A DNA stretch of 64,000 nt from Paraburkholderia domus (GTDB lineage Bacteria; Pseudomonadota; Gammaproteobacteria; Burkholderiales; Burkholderiaceae): assembly GCF_905220705.1 (NCBI RefSeq), contig NZ_CAJNAT010000013.1:62001-126000 (forward strand), given 5' to 3'. The notes beneath the pieces were generated by a model that saw only the letters and a program-made list of their open reading frames with translations, made no database searches and was not told the DNA's origin. Below are positions 34,468 through 43,285 of this stretch, piece by piece. The position numbers and the translations under genes were made by a program. Position 1 is the first letter of the stretch. Each line of letters begins with the position of its first letter.

Positions 34468-35373
34468 ATGTCTTATTCCGCAGCGCGCCGCCTACCCGCG
34501 GCGCGGCACCGGCACGTCTCTACGACGCGCCGTCATCAGCACCGTGCGGCGCTTATCTTCCTTCTGCCGGGCTGTGTGTTGTTTTGCCTGTGCGTGGTCT
34601 ATCCGATTATCAGCAGCATTTCGCTCAGCTTTTACAACTGGGATGGAATGACGCCGAAGACGTTCGCGGGCTTCGATAACTACATCGAGCTGTTTCATGC
34701 GGACACGTTCTACACGGCGCTCAAGAACAATCTGATCTGGCTCGCGCTGTTCCTGTTGGCGCCGCCGCTCGGCCTGCTGTTCGCGTTATATCTGAACCAG
34801 CATATCAGTGGCATGCGGGTCGTGAAGTCGCTGTTTTTCGCGCCGTTCGTGCTCTCGGGCGTAGTGGTGGGTCTCGTGTTCAGCTGGTTTTACGATCCGG
34901 GTTTCGGCTTGCTGAGGCTGATCGTCGGCCACGGTATTCCCGTGCTCGGCGATCCGCACACCGTCACCTTCGGCATCATCTTCGCCGCGCTGTGGCCGCA
35001 AACGCCGTTCTGCATGGTGCTGTATCTCACCGGGCTGACAGGCATCAATCCAGAAGTGGTCGAGGCGGCGCGCATGGAGGGCGCGAAAGGCGTGCGCCTG
35101 CTATGGCACGTGATCCTTCCGCAATTGCGACCCGCGACGTTCATGGCCGTCGTGCTGACCGTGATCGGTGCGCTGCGCAGCTTCGACCTGATCGCGGTGA
35201 TGAGCGGCGGCGGTCCATTCGATAGCTCAACCGTGCTCGCCTATTACATGTACGACCAGGCGATCAAGTACTACCGCGAAGGCTATTCCGCGGCGATTGC
35301 CGTCGTGCTGTTCGCCATCATGCTCGTCTACATCGTGTTCCATCTGCGCCGCATGCTGCGCGAAGAACGCTGA
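34468..35373 (+). CDS. Sugar ABC transporter permease (MalF-like)
   Basis: Inner-membrane permease of 301 residues with six membrane segments. The N-terminus has a basic, arginine-rich leader (about 25 residues) before the first helix. The EAA loop EAARMEGAKGVRLLWHVILPQLRP near residues 195-220 is the contact site for the ATPase. It begins 65 bases after the binding-protein gene and is followed by the second permease. It belongs to the CUT1 family of di- and oligosaccharide importers. Confidence 0.88.
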   Translation: MSYSAARRLPAARHRHVSTTRRHQHRAALIFLLPGCVLFCLCVVYPIISSISLSFYNWDGMTPKTFAGFDNYIELFHADTFYTALKNNLIWLALFLLAPPLGLLFALYLNQHISGMRVVKSLFFAPFVLSGVVVGLVFSWFYDPGFGLLRLIVGHGIPVLGDPHTVTFGIIFAALWPQTPFCMVLYLTGLTGINPEVVEAARMEGAKGVRLLWHVILPQLRPATFMAVVLTVIGALRSFDLIAVMSGGGPFDSSTVLAYYMYDQAIKYYREGYSAAIAVVLFAIMLVYIVFHLRRMLREER

Positions 35374-35392
35374 TTTCCAGGAGTCACGTGTC

Positions 35393-36244
35393 ATGTACCC
35401 GCTTCCCGTCGAACGCTGGAAACCGCTCAATCGCGCGCTGTACAAAGCGTCGTTGCCGCTCGCGCTGCTGATATGGCTACTGCCGATGCTGGCCGTGCTC
35501 GTCACCTCGATCCGCTCTTCGGACGAGTTGTCGCAAGGCGACTACTGGGGCTGGCCCACGCATTTCGCGTTTATCGAAAACTACGGCACGGCGCTTACGC
35601 AAACGCCGATGCTCCATTACTTCGCCAATAGCGTGCTGATTACGGTGCCGTCGGTGTTCGGCGCGATCGTGCTGGCGTCGATGGCAGGTTTTGCTTTGGC
35701 CACCTACCGGTTCCCGGGCAATACCGCTGTGCTGTTCGCCTTTGTAGCCGGCAACTTCGTACCGATCCAGATTCTGATGATCCCGGTGCGCGACATGGCG
35801 CTGAAAGTGGGCCTTTTCAATAGCGTGTGGGCGCTGGTGATTTTTCATGTGTCGTTTCAGACCGGCTTTTGTACGCTGTTTCTGCGCAACTTCATCAAGC
35901 AGTTGCCGTTCGAGATGATCGAGGCGGCACGCGTAGAAGGGGCGAGCGAATGGACGATCTACTGGCGCATCGTGCTGCCGCTGATCCGGCCCGCGCTCGC
36001 CGCGCTCGGCATCCTCGTATTCACGTTTGTCTGGAACGACTACTTCTGGGCGCTGTGCCTCACGCAAGGCGATGAGGCCGCACCGATCACGGTGGGCGTC
36101 GCCGCGCTCAAAGGCCAATGGACGACGGCGTGGAATCTTGTCGCCGCAGGTTCGGTGCTTGCCGCATTGCCCTCCGTGCTGATGTTCTTCCTGATGCAGA
36201 AGCATTTCGTCGCCGGCCTGACTTTCGGTGCAAGCAAGGGCTGA
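35393..36244 (+). CDS. Sugar ABC transporter permease (MalG-like)
   Basis: Second permease of the importer, 283 residues with six membrane segments and the EAA loop EAARVEGASEWTIYWRIVLPLIRP near residues 180-205. ATG 35393 is chosen because CAGGAG at 35378-35383 lies before it; an in-frame upstream ATG at 35297 would overlap the first permease by 77 bases and lacks similarity. It pairs with the permease at 34468 to form the membrane channel. Confidence 0.88.
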   Translation: MYPLPVERWKPLNRALYKASLPLALLIWLLPMLAVLVTSIRSSDELSQGDYWGWPTHFAFIENYGTALTQTPMLHYFANSVLITVPSVFGAIVLASMAGFALATYRFPGNTAVLFAFVAGNFVPIQILMIPVRDMALKVGLFNSVWALVIFHVSFQTGFCTLFLRNFIKQLPFEMIEAARVEGASEWTIYWRIVLPLIRPALAALGILVFTFVWNDYFWALCLTQGDEAAPITVGVAALKGQWTTAWNLVAAGSVLAALPSVLMFFLMQKHFVAGLTFGASKG

Positions 36245-36281
36245 TCGCCCGTTTGCCCTCATCTATCAAAGAGACTCTCTC

Positions 36282-38246
36282 ATGCAACTTGGTGTTTGCT
36301 ATTACCCCGAACAATGGCCGCGTTCGATGTGGGCCGACGATGCAAAACGTATGGTCGAACTCGGCATTACGCATGTGCGGATCGCGGAATTCGCGTGGAG
36401 CCGGATGGAGCCGCGCGCCGGCGAATACGCGTGGGACTGGCTCGACGAAGCGGTCGAGACGCTGGCGGCAGCGGGGCTGAAACTCGTACTGGGTACACCG
36501 ACCGCGTCGCCGCCGAAGTGGCTGATCGACGCGCACCCGGACGTGTTGCCGGTCCGCGCGGACAGCGTGCGCTGGAATTTCGGCTCGCGTCGTCACTACG
36601 ATATCTCCAGCGAGCGTTATCGGCGCGAGTGTGTGCGTATCGTCGCGGCAATGGCGGAGCGCTACGGTCGGCATCCGTCTATCGTGGCGTGGCAGACCGA
36701 TAACGAACTCGGCTGCCATGAGACCGTGCCGAGCTACTCTTCCGCCGCATTGACGCGCTTTCAGACGTGGCTGCAGCATCGTTATGAGAGCGTCGACGCG
36801 TTGAACGACGCATGGGGCAACGTGTTCTGGAGCATGGAGTACCCGTCATTCGAGGCGATCGGCCTGCCTAACCTGACGCCCACGGACGCCAATCCGATCC
36901 ATCTGCTCGACTTCCGCCGCTTCATGTCGGATGAGGTGGCCAGCTTCCATCGCGAGCAGATCGACGTGCTGCGTCAGCATGCACCCGAGGCGGATCTGCT
37001 GCATAACTTCATGGGCTTCTTCACGACCTTCGATCACTACCGATTCGCCGAAGACAACGCGCTCGACGTGGCTGCATGGGACAGCTATCCGATCGCGCGC
37101 ACCGAATCGATCGCGCTGCCTGAAGAGCAGAAGGCGCGCTACGCACGTACTGCGCATCCCGACGTCTCCGCGTTCGATCACGACCGCTATCGCGCGATCG
37201 GCGCCGGCCGTTTCTGGGTGATGGAGCAGCAGGCAGGGCCGGTGAACTGGGCACCGTGGAATCCGGTGCCGGCGAAGGGCATGGTCAGGCTATGGGCTTA
37301 TGAAGCGTTCGCGCACGGCGCGGAACTGGTGTCGTATTTCCGTTGGCGTCAGTGTCCCTATGCGCAGGAGCAGATGCATTCCGGGCTCAATCTGCCGAAT
37401 AACGAACTGTCACCGGGTGGCCTCGAAGTGCAGCAGGCGGCGCGCGAGATTGCTTCGTCCGCTGCGCTGTCTGGGCTCGGCGCGCCCGAGCGCGCAGTCA
37501 CCGCGATCGTCTTCGATTACGAGACGCAGTGGATGTTCGAGATTCAACGTCATGGCAAAACTTTCGATTACCAGACGCTGGTCTTCGACTACTACGAAGC
37601 GCTGCGTGAACTCGGCCTCGACGTCGACATCGTGTCGAGCAACGCTGATCTTTCGCCATACCGGTTGGTGGTGGTGCCGAGCATTGCCGTGATCGACGAC
37701 ACGCTCGTTGACCAGATCGAGCGGAGTTCGGCGCAATGGGTCTTCGGTCCGCGGAGCGGATCGAAGACCACGACCTTTGCCATTCCGTCGAACTTGCCGC
37801 CCGGAGCGTTGCAACGCGTTCTGCCGATGCAGGTACTCGAAGTCGAAACGTTGCGCCCGACGCTCACGCCAGCGCTTTCGATAGGAGGCATGCAAGGTGT
37901 CGCGATGCATTGGCGCGAGCACGTTCGCGCCAATGACGGGACGACAGTCGACGCGCAATTCGACGACACGTGGCCAGCGATCCTCATCCACGGGCGGGTT
38001 CGCTATGTGGCGGGTTGGTTATCACACGCGTTGCATCGCGCGGTTCTGCAGCAAGCGGCGAAACAGGCGGGCATCGAGACGCAACTGCTCGCCGAGGGCC
38101 TGCGCATTCGCCGACGCGGCGATCTGACCTTCGCGTTCAACTTCGGCCCGGAGCAAGTGCAGGCGCCCGCTCCGATCAATGCGATTTTTGTGCTGGGACA
38201 TCCACAGTTGAAAACCGGCGATGTCTGCGCATGGAAGGATGCGTAG
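36282..38246 (+). CDS. Glycoside hydrolase family 42 beta-galactosidase
   Basis: Cytoplasmic enzyme of 654 residues that hydrolyses terminal beta-galactosyl bonds of imported oligosaccharides. The catalytic acid/base is E142 in QTDNELGCHE and the nucleophile E315 in FWVMEQQAGPVNW; the trimerisation-type and C-terminal beta domains follow to the usual length. It has no signal peptide, so the substrate must be imported by the preceding ABC system. ATG 36282 starts the GH42 N-terminus (QLGVCYYPEQWP) after AAAGAGA. It is last in the LacI-controlled operon. Confidence 0.9.
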   Translation: MQLGVCYYPEQWPRSMWADDAKRMVELGITHVRIAEFAWSRMEPRAGEYAWDWLDEAVETLAAAGLKLVLGTPTASPPKWLIDAHPDVLPVRADSVRWNFGSRRHYDISSERYRRECVRIVAAMAERYGRHPSIVAWQTDNELGCHETVPSYSSAALTRFQTWLQHRYESVDALNDAWGNVFWSMEYPSFEAIGLPNLTPTDANPIHLLDFRRFMSDEVASFHREQIDVLRQHAPEADLLHNFMGFFTTFDHYRFAEDNALDVAAWDSYPIARTESIALPEEQKARYARTAHPDVSAFDHDRYRAIGAGRFWVMEQQAGPVNWAPWNPVPAKGMVRLWAYEAFAHGAELVSYFRWRQCPYAQEQMHSGLNLPNNELSPGGLEVQQAAREIASSAALSGLGAPERAVTAIVFDYETQWMFEIQRHGKTFDYQTLVFDYYEALRELGLDVDIVSSNADLSPYRLVVVPSIAVIDDTLVDQIERSSAQWVFGPRSGSKTTTFAIPSNLPPGALQRVLPMQVLEVETLRPTLTPALSIGGMQGVAMHWREHVRANDGTTVDAQFDDTWPAILIHGRVRYVAGWLSHALHRAVLQQAAKQAGIETQLLAEGLRIRRRGDLTFAFNFGPEQVQAPAPINAIFVLGHPQLKTGDVCAWKDA

Positions 38247-38344
38247 TCCCTCGCGTCAATGGGCTTGGTCAAGCCGGAAGAGGACGTTATCGAGGGCATA
38301 ACTTCAAGTGCTTCAGCCCGGGAAATCCTTGCGGACAGCAGGCG

Positions 38345-38674
38345 CTACTGCGTGGGTGCCTGCGATTTCTGCTGCTTCGCGCAGTCTGATGTGAACGCCA
38401 TGCTGGCCTGATCAGGCGTCATGTGTGGCGCATCGGGGCTATAGATCTTCTCGATGATGCCGGAGACGGCCTGCCGGTCCGACTCGTTGTTGTAGTACTT
38501 GGCCGCTTGAGCAAGTGCTTGCTCTTTGGTTTTCTTGTGAGCGCGCCACGATGCCACCTGGCCGGCAATATCGCCAATCGCAAAGCACTGATTGTTGACT
38601 GTTTGTGCAACGGCTTCAACCGCCGGCTGGGCGAGGCACACTGCGAGCACGGCTGATACGACTACACGTTTCAT
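38345..38674 (-). CDS. Small secreted protein, unknown function
   Basis: A 109-residue protein with a clear signal peptide (MKRVVVSAVLAVCLAQPAVE, cleavage near AVAQ). The mature part of about 85 residues is helical, with two cysteines (NNQCFAIG and TSDC) that could form one disulphide. I do not recognise a family. It lies convergent with the GH42 gene and 74 bases downstream of the AtoE transporter on the same strand. ATG 38674 is used because upstream in-frame codons do not extend the signal sequence. Confidence 0.65.
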   Translation of the reverse strand: MKRVVVSAVLAVCLAQPAVEAVAQTVNNQCFAIGDIAGQVASWRAHKKTKEQALAQAAKYYNNESDRQAVSGIIEKIYSPDAPHMTPDQASMAFTSDCAKQQKSQAPTQ

Positions 38675-38748
38675 TACCAAATCCTGTTGTTATGCGCACC
38701 GTCAAGAAGGCGCACCTGATTCTCCCACTACTCGGTCGCTACGCTGGA

Positions 38749-40143
38749 TCACGGAATCAACCAAAGCGCCGCCGCATAGATCACGAGCGATACGGCAAAC
38801 GTGATTGCCGTGTAGCCCATGACACGCTGGATGCGAATGCCCGCGATCGCAACCACGGGCACGGCCCAGAAAGGCTGCAGCATGTTCGAGACGTTTTCGG
38901 CCATGGCGACACCCATGGCGGTGCGCGGAACCGAAGCATGCAGGCTGAGGGCGGCGGGAAGAACGAAAGGTCCCTGAACAGCCCAGTGTCCGCCTGCGCT
39001 GGGAATGAGCAGCGTGATGATAAGCGAACTGAAGTAACTCAGCACTGGAAGCGTCACCGGGGTCGCAATGGCCACAAACGTCTTGGCGATCGTCGACGCC
39101 AACCCGGTCCCGGTCATGATGCCCATGATGCCGCCGTACATCGGATATTGAAGCAGCATCGATCCGGTCTGCCGCGCGGCGCGGCGAATCGCATCGGCAT
39201 AAGCGATCGGTGTGCGTTGAAGCGCGAGCCCGACCAGCAGGAAGATCAGGATCGTCGTGTTGATGTCCAGCTCGAAGCCCTTGCTATACCACGTCATCGC
39301 GAGATAGCCGACGCCCAGCGCCAGCAGGAACAGCGTGCCGAGCATGGACTGTTCTGCGCGGGCAGCGAACGACGAGGTCTTTGAGTCCCGCGCATGCGGG
39401 TCGGCCTGTGCAGCTGCTGCAAGCTCGGGTTGCGTTTCACTGAATGCGACCACATCGTCCTGCTTCGGGTGCATCCAGATGAAGATCGCCGTCATGACGA
39501 CAACGACCAGTACGGTCGGGATGAAGACGAACGGTGCGAACACAGTCTGACTCAATGGAATCACCTGCCCGGTGGCTTTCTCAACGAGATTCAATGCGTT
39601 GCCATGCGACGCCTGCGACAACGCGATCGAGCTGGACAAACCGCTATTGCAGACCGACCACGCCGAGTAGCTCCCTGCTACGAGCCAGGCGAAATCCACC
39701 TTCACACGCTTGGCGATTTCGCGCGACAGGAGTGCACCGACAACCAGGCCCAGTCCCCAGTTGAGCCACGCGGCCACCGCGACGATCGGGAAGACCAACA
39801 GCGCTGCGCGGGTCGGCGTGTGCACGTTGGCAGCCATCGCCCGCAAGCCGCGCTGGACGAGGGGGGCGTCCGCGATCGCATAGCCAGTCGCGAGAATCAG
39901 GATCATCTGCAACGCGAAGCCGAGAATGTTGAACGTGCCACCGTACCAGGCGGTCAGGATCACCGGCAGCGAAGCATGCGGCGCGAAAGCCACCGCCAGC
40001 AAGGCCACCACCAGGGTCAAGCCGATTGCAAGGACAAACGGGTCCGGCATGACCTGCTCAAACACATAGACAAGACCCGCAACGACATTTCCACGGCGCG
40101 CGCTGTGACCTGTATCGGCCGGGTTGGTGTCTCTCTTGTCCAT
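38749..40143 (-). CDS. atoE: Short-chain fatty acid transporter, AtoE family
   Basis: Inner-membrane transporter of 464 residues with about 12 hydrophobic segments. Family landmarks include YVFEQVMPDPFVLAIGLTL near the N-terminus, WLNWGLGLVVGALLSREIAK, and SAGGHWAVQGPFVLPAA near the C-terminus. AtoE proteins take up acetoacetate, butyrate and other short-chain acids. No ketone-body enzymes are adjacent, so the substrate is uncertain. ATG 40143 begins the conserved part; the frame is open to 40179. It sits 78 bases after the MFS stop and may be co-transcribed with it. Confidence 0.85.
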   Translation of the reverse strand: MDKRDTNPADTGHSARRGNVVAGLVYVFEQVMPDPFVLAIGLTLVVALLAVAFAPHASLPVILTAWYGGTFNILGFALQMILILATGYAIADAPLVQRGLRAMAANVHTPTRAALLVFPIVAVAAWLNWGLGLVVGALLSREIAKRVKVDFAWLVAGSYSAWSVCNSGLSSSIALSQASHGNALNLVEKATGQVIPLSQTVFAPFVFIPTVLVVVVMTAIFIWMHPKQDDVVAFSETQPELAAAAQADPHARDSKTSSFAARAEQSMLGTLFLLALGVGYLAMTWYSKGFELDINTTILIFLLVGLALQRTPIAYADAIRRAARQTGSMLLQYPMYGGIMGIMTGTGLASTIAKTFVAIATPVTLPVLSYFSSLIITLLIPSAGGHWAVQGPFVLPAALSLHASVPRTAMGVAMAENVSNMLQPFWAVPVVAIAGIRIQRVMGYTAITFAVSLVIYAAALWLIP

Positions 40144-40221
40144 GGTTTCTAGCCCTCTGGTCGCAAGCTGCTGTTGCAAAACGTCCCGGTGCCGCGCTTG
40201 ACGCCTGCGGCCACATTCAGC

Positions 40222-41580
40222 TCAATGCCCAAACGACTCCGTTTTCGCGCCAGCCGCCGTCGCCACGTGCGGCCGTGCCATCTGCTTGATCAGCAAGGCC
40301 ACGCACGAAATCAGACCCGCCACTGCGATCATCGCGAAGATGCCACCAAACGTGAAGTGACGGCGCGTCAGTTCGGCCACGAGGAACGAACCTGCGATCC
40401 CGCCGAAGCGGCCGATCCCCAGCATCCACGCCACGCCTGTACCACGACCTTGGGTCGGGTAGAACGCGGCGGCGAGCGCCGGCATCGACGACTGCGCGGT
40501 ATTCATCAGCACGCCCGCGACGAACACGATGAACACCAGCGCGCCGACATTGCCGACCGCCTGGCCGATGAAGTACACGCTCACCGCGGTCAGCGCATAG
40601 CAGGCCGCGATAATGCGGTTCGCGTTGAAGCGGTCCATCAGCACCCCGCACAGCACGGCGCCCACGCCACCGAGCGGGAACAGCGCGGAAATCAGCGTCG
40701 CGCGTTGTGGCGTGAGTCCGGCGTCCTTCAGCAGAATCGGCATCCAGTTGATCGACGCGTAGAAAATCACGAGGCCCATGAAGTACGCGATCCACAGCAT
40801 CACCGAGCCGATGATGTACGAACGCGACAACACCACGCTCATGCCCTTGCCGCCGGTTTGCGGCGCGGTTTCAGTCATGACGAAGCTGCCGGCCTGCGCC
40901 GCTTCGCTCGAAATGCGCGCCAGCGCTGCCCGGATCCGCTCGACCGGCTGGCTGTTGGCCACCATGTAGCGGACCGATTCAGGCATCTTCAGCACCAGTA
41001 CGATCAGCAGCAACAGCGGTGTGATGCCGCCGAGCAGCAGCACGCTGCGCCAGCCGAAGTGCGGGATCATCCACGCAGCAAGAAATCCGCCGAAGGCCGC
41101 GCCCAGCGGAAAGCCGCAGAACATCAGATTGATCAGGGTCGCGCGGCGGCGGTCCGGGCAGTACTCGCCCATCATCGTCACGGCGTTCGGCATGGCCGCG
41201 CCGAGGCCGACGCCGGTGATGAAGCGCAGCACGGTCAGGTGTTCGATGCTGTTCGAGAACGCCGAGGCGAAGCAGGCCACGCCGAACAGCAGCACCGAGC
41301 CGAGCAGCATCGAGCGCCGTCCGAGCCGGTCGGACAGCGGCCCTGAGCCGAGCGCGCCGCACGCGAGGCCGAACAGCGCCGCGCTGAGCACCGGCGCAAG
41401 CGCCGGTCGGGTGATGCCCCATTCGGCGATCAGCGACGGTGCAATGAAGCCGATCGCGGCGGTGTCAAAACCGTCCAGCAGGACGATGACGAAACACATG
41501 AAAAAGATGAGCCACTGGAACGGCGAGAAGGGATGGTCGTTGATAAACGTTTGAACGTTCACGGCGGTGCTGCGGCTCAT
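40222..41580 (-). CDS. MFS transporter, aromatic acid:H+ symporter (AAHS) family
   Basis: Importer of 452 residues with about 12 helices, related to PcaK, BenK and MhpT. Typical motifs are LLDGFDTAAIGFIAP in helix 1, DRLGRRSMLLGS after helix 2 and a large loop between helices 6 and 7. A strong AGGAGACC lies upstream of ATG 41580. The porin-tail terminator lies 26 bases before the start, so expression may depend on read-through or a promoter within the short gap. The substrate is probably a carboxylated compound used by the upstream dehydrogenase genes. Confidence 0.82.
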   Translation of the reverse strand: MSRSTAVNVQTFINDHPFSPFQWLIFFMCFVIVLLDGFDTAAIGFIAPSLIAEWGITRPALAPVLSAALFGLACGALGSGPLSDRLGRRSMLLGSVLLFGVACFASAFSNSIEHLTVLRFITGVGLGAAMPNAVTMMGEYCPDRRRATLINLMFCGFPLGAAFGGFLAAWMIPHFGWRSVLLLGGITPLLLLIVLVLKMPESVRYMVANSQPVERIRAALARISSEAAQAGSFVMTETAPQTGGKGMSVVLSRSYIIGSVMLWIAYFMGLVIFYASINWMPILLKDAGLTPQRATLISALFPLGGVGAVLCGVLMDRFNANRIIAACYALTAVSVYFIGQAVGNVGALVFIVFVAGVLMNTAQSSMPALAAAFYPTQGRGTGVAWMLGIGRFGGIAGSFLVAELTRRHFTFGGIFAMIAVAGLISCVALLIKQMARPHVATAAGAKTESFGH

Positions 41581-41605
41581 GATGGTCTCCTGACTGCAAA
41601 TACGA

Positions 41606-41629
41606 AAAGGCTCGTCGTAACGAGCCTTT
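41606..41629. terminator. Hairpin terminator, 10-bp stem, left from the porin gene
   Basis: AAAGGCTCGT at 41606-41615 pairs with ACGAGCCTTT at 41620-41629 (loop CGTA). On the minus strand it follows the porin-remnant stop by 25 bases, as a porin terminator would; on the plus strand it is followed by TTTCTTTTT. It now lies in the leader of the MFS gene. Confidence 0.55.
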
Positions 41630-41654
41630 CTTTCTTTTTACGATCGTACGCCGT

Positions 41655-41757
41655 TTAGAAACGGTGCACGATGCCTGCACGCATAGATGCCGGTGCGCTT
41701 CGACAAGGCATCGTACCCGGACAGTTTGACCTGCTGGTACGGCATCGAACTTGCCAA
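41655..41757 (-). pseudogene. Porin C-terminal remnant
   Basis: Read on the minus strand, bases from about 41757 to 41680 encode SSMPYQQVKLSGYDALSKRT then GIYA, and a second frame from 41684 gives MRAGIVHRF and a TAA stop at 41655. YxLSKRTxxYA near the end and a C-terminal aromatic residue in a (V/M)xHRF-type ending are hallmarks of Burkholderia trimeric porins. Between the two blocks a loop of some 20 residues is missing and the frame is shifted. Upstream of about 41760 no porin sequence remains. Confidence 0.75.
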
Positions 41758-41867
41758 TTGTGTTCGTATATAGAACTACGATTCTTTATGTGAACATGCT
41801 GAACTGTAAGTAGTTTGACAAAAGCGGGCAACGCGGGATAACCCGACTGTCGTGTTTCAGACCGTGC

Positions 41868-42212
41868 TCAGAAGATCACATAAACTTTTCGCATCGTTTC
41901 CTCGACTTCCCAAAGCCCTTCTGTATTGGCTTCGAAAAAGAGCGTGTCGCCGCTTGCAAAATGGACGGTCTCTTCGTTATCGGGCGTGAAGCGGCCGCGC
42001 CCCGCGAGGAAGTGCATCACCTCGGCCTGCTTGACCGACCGGCGGTACGTGCCCGCCGTGCACTCGAAAATACCGGTGTCGACGGATTCGCTGCCTTTGA
42101 TGACGCGTTGCACACCCGACACCTGAAGCGGCGTCGTGCCGGGCAGCCCTGCCGTGCCCCAGTCTTCCAGATTCTGCAGACTCACGCTTTGCTTGATGCT
42201 TTGAACCTTCAT
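41868..42212 (-). CDS. Cupin-domain protein
   Basis: Small single-cupin protein of 114 residues; the two cupin motifs are reduced (AEVMHFLAGRGRFTPDN, then GDTLFFEANTEGLWEVEE), resembling the DUF861/EutQ-like group. Only some of the usual metal-binding histidines and glutamates are present. The function is unknown; it may bind or isomerise an acid. ATG 42212 follows AACGAGAAG; the frame is open to 42257, inside the preceding gene. It lies 34 bases after the M14-type gene in the same operon. Confidence 0.75.
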   Translation of the reverse strand: MKVQSIKQSVSLQNLEDWGTAGLPGTTPLQVSGVQRVIKGSESVDTGIFECTAGTYRRSVKQAEVMHFLAGRGRFTPDNEETVHFASGDTLFFEANTEGLWEVEETMRKVYVIF

Positions 42213-42246
42213 CTTCTCGTTACCTTTTGAATGTGCATGAGCCGAT

Positions 42247-43248
42247 TCAGCGGCCATTCGTGTTCGTCTCTGCGCTGGCGTTCGTCACGGCTTGTTCGAT
42301 CTTGCCCAGCCGCACAACGGTGACGCCCGGGCGCAACTGCCGCAGCGACGGCATCACCAGCATGCAGTTGTCGTAAGGCGTGGTCACTGCTTCGCCGTTC
42401 GACCAGCCGATGACCGCGCCGGCATCCGGAAAGATCTCCAGGCCGGTGTAGGGCGCCGCGAAACGAAAGTCCATACTGGTCGCGACCACCGGCTGTGTGA
42501 CGCGGACGATGTGCTGAATGGGCGGCAGCGGTGCCAGCCAGCCGTCCGGCAGATCGGCTTCGTCGATCACGCCGGACAGCAGCAGGAAGCGTGCGGTCGT
42601 GTCGCGCGCCACGGCGACCGCGCCTCGTTCCCAGTGCTGTCCGCATTCGATCAGCAACGCGTTCTTCGCGCTATCCGCCGTGCCGAAGCCTTCGTAATCG
42701 CGCATGCGGCGGCCTTCGGGATGGCCCTCGTCGCAGATCACCGTGGCGGGTGTGCCGAGACGCACCGCAAGGTCGATACCTTTCTGCAGCGGTCCGGCTA
42801 CGATCAGGGGCTTGCACTTCTCATGCATCGAATGCAGATCGAGCAGCGCGTCGACCGTGTCGATCACCGGGCGCATGTCACGTGCGCGGGCCAATTCGCT
42901 CGACGTGCGCGACGTATCGTCGAGCGTCGCGGCGGTCCACACGCGATTGAAGTCCTGATCGACGAAACGGGCCGCGTCGGGCTTCGCAGGATCGAAGCGT
43001 TGATACGCAGCGACGTTCGCAAACGCGAGCGTGAGGCGTCCGCGACGCGGCCTCAAAGCGCGTCGCAGCAGTTCGTCGACGACGATCGCCCCGCACACTT
43101 CGTTGCCGTGCGTGAGCGCGTTGATCATCACATGGGGTCCCGGCACGCCCGAGTCGAAAGTATGAACGTAGGCGATGCCGGAGGGCGATTGTTCGTGAAC
43201 CGAAATATCGGGGAATTCGACTTCGATGGGATAGGCTTCCGTGCTCAT
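42247..43248 (-). CDS. Succinylglutamate desuccinylase/aspartoacylase-family (M14-like) zinc hydrolase
   Basis: Zinc-dependent deacylase or amidohydrolase family protein of 333 residues. The zinc ligands fit H and E in NALTHGNEVCGA and the later histidine in LLDLHSMHE. This family removes acyl groups from amino acids (AstE, aspartoacylase), but distant members act on other amides or esters. It sits between a tartrate/malate-type dehydrogenase and a cupin protein, 37 bases after the former, so it probably hydrolyses a conjugate to release the dehydrogenase substrate. ATG 43248 is used; an open frame reaches 43293. Confidence 0.78.
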   Translation of the reverse strand: MSTEAYPIEVEFPDISVHEQSPSGIAYVHTFDSGVPGPHVMINALTHGNEVCGAIVVDELLRRALRPRRGRLTLAFANVAAYQRFDPAKPDAARFVDQDFNRVWTAATLDDTSRTSSELARARDMRPVIDTVDALLDLHSMHEKCKPLIVAGPLQKGIDLAVRLGTPATVICDEGHPEGRRMRDYEGFGTADSAKNALLIECGQHWERGAVAVARDTTARFLLLSGVIDEADLPDGWLAPLPPIQHIVRVTQPVVATSMDFRFAAPYTGLEIFPDAGAVIGWSNGEAVTTPYDNCMLVMPSLRQLRPGVTVVRLGKIEQAVTNASAETNTNGR

Positions 43249-43285
43249 TCGAAAGTGTCCTCGCAGAGGGTTGGGATCGAGAGGT

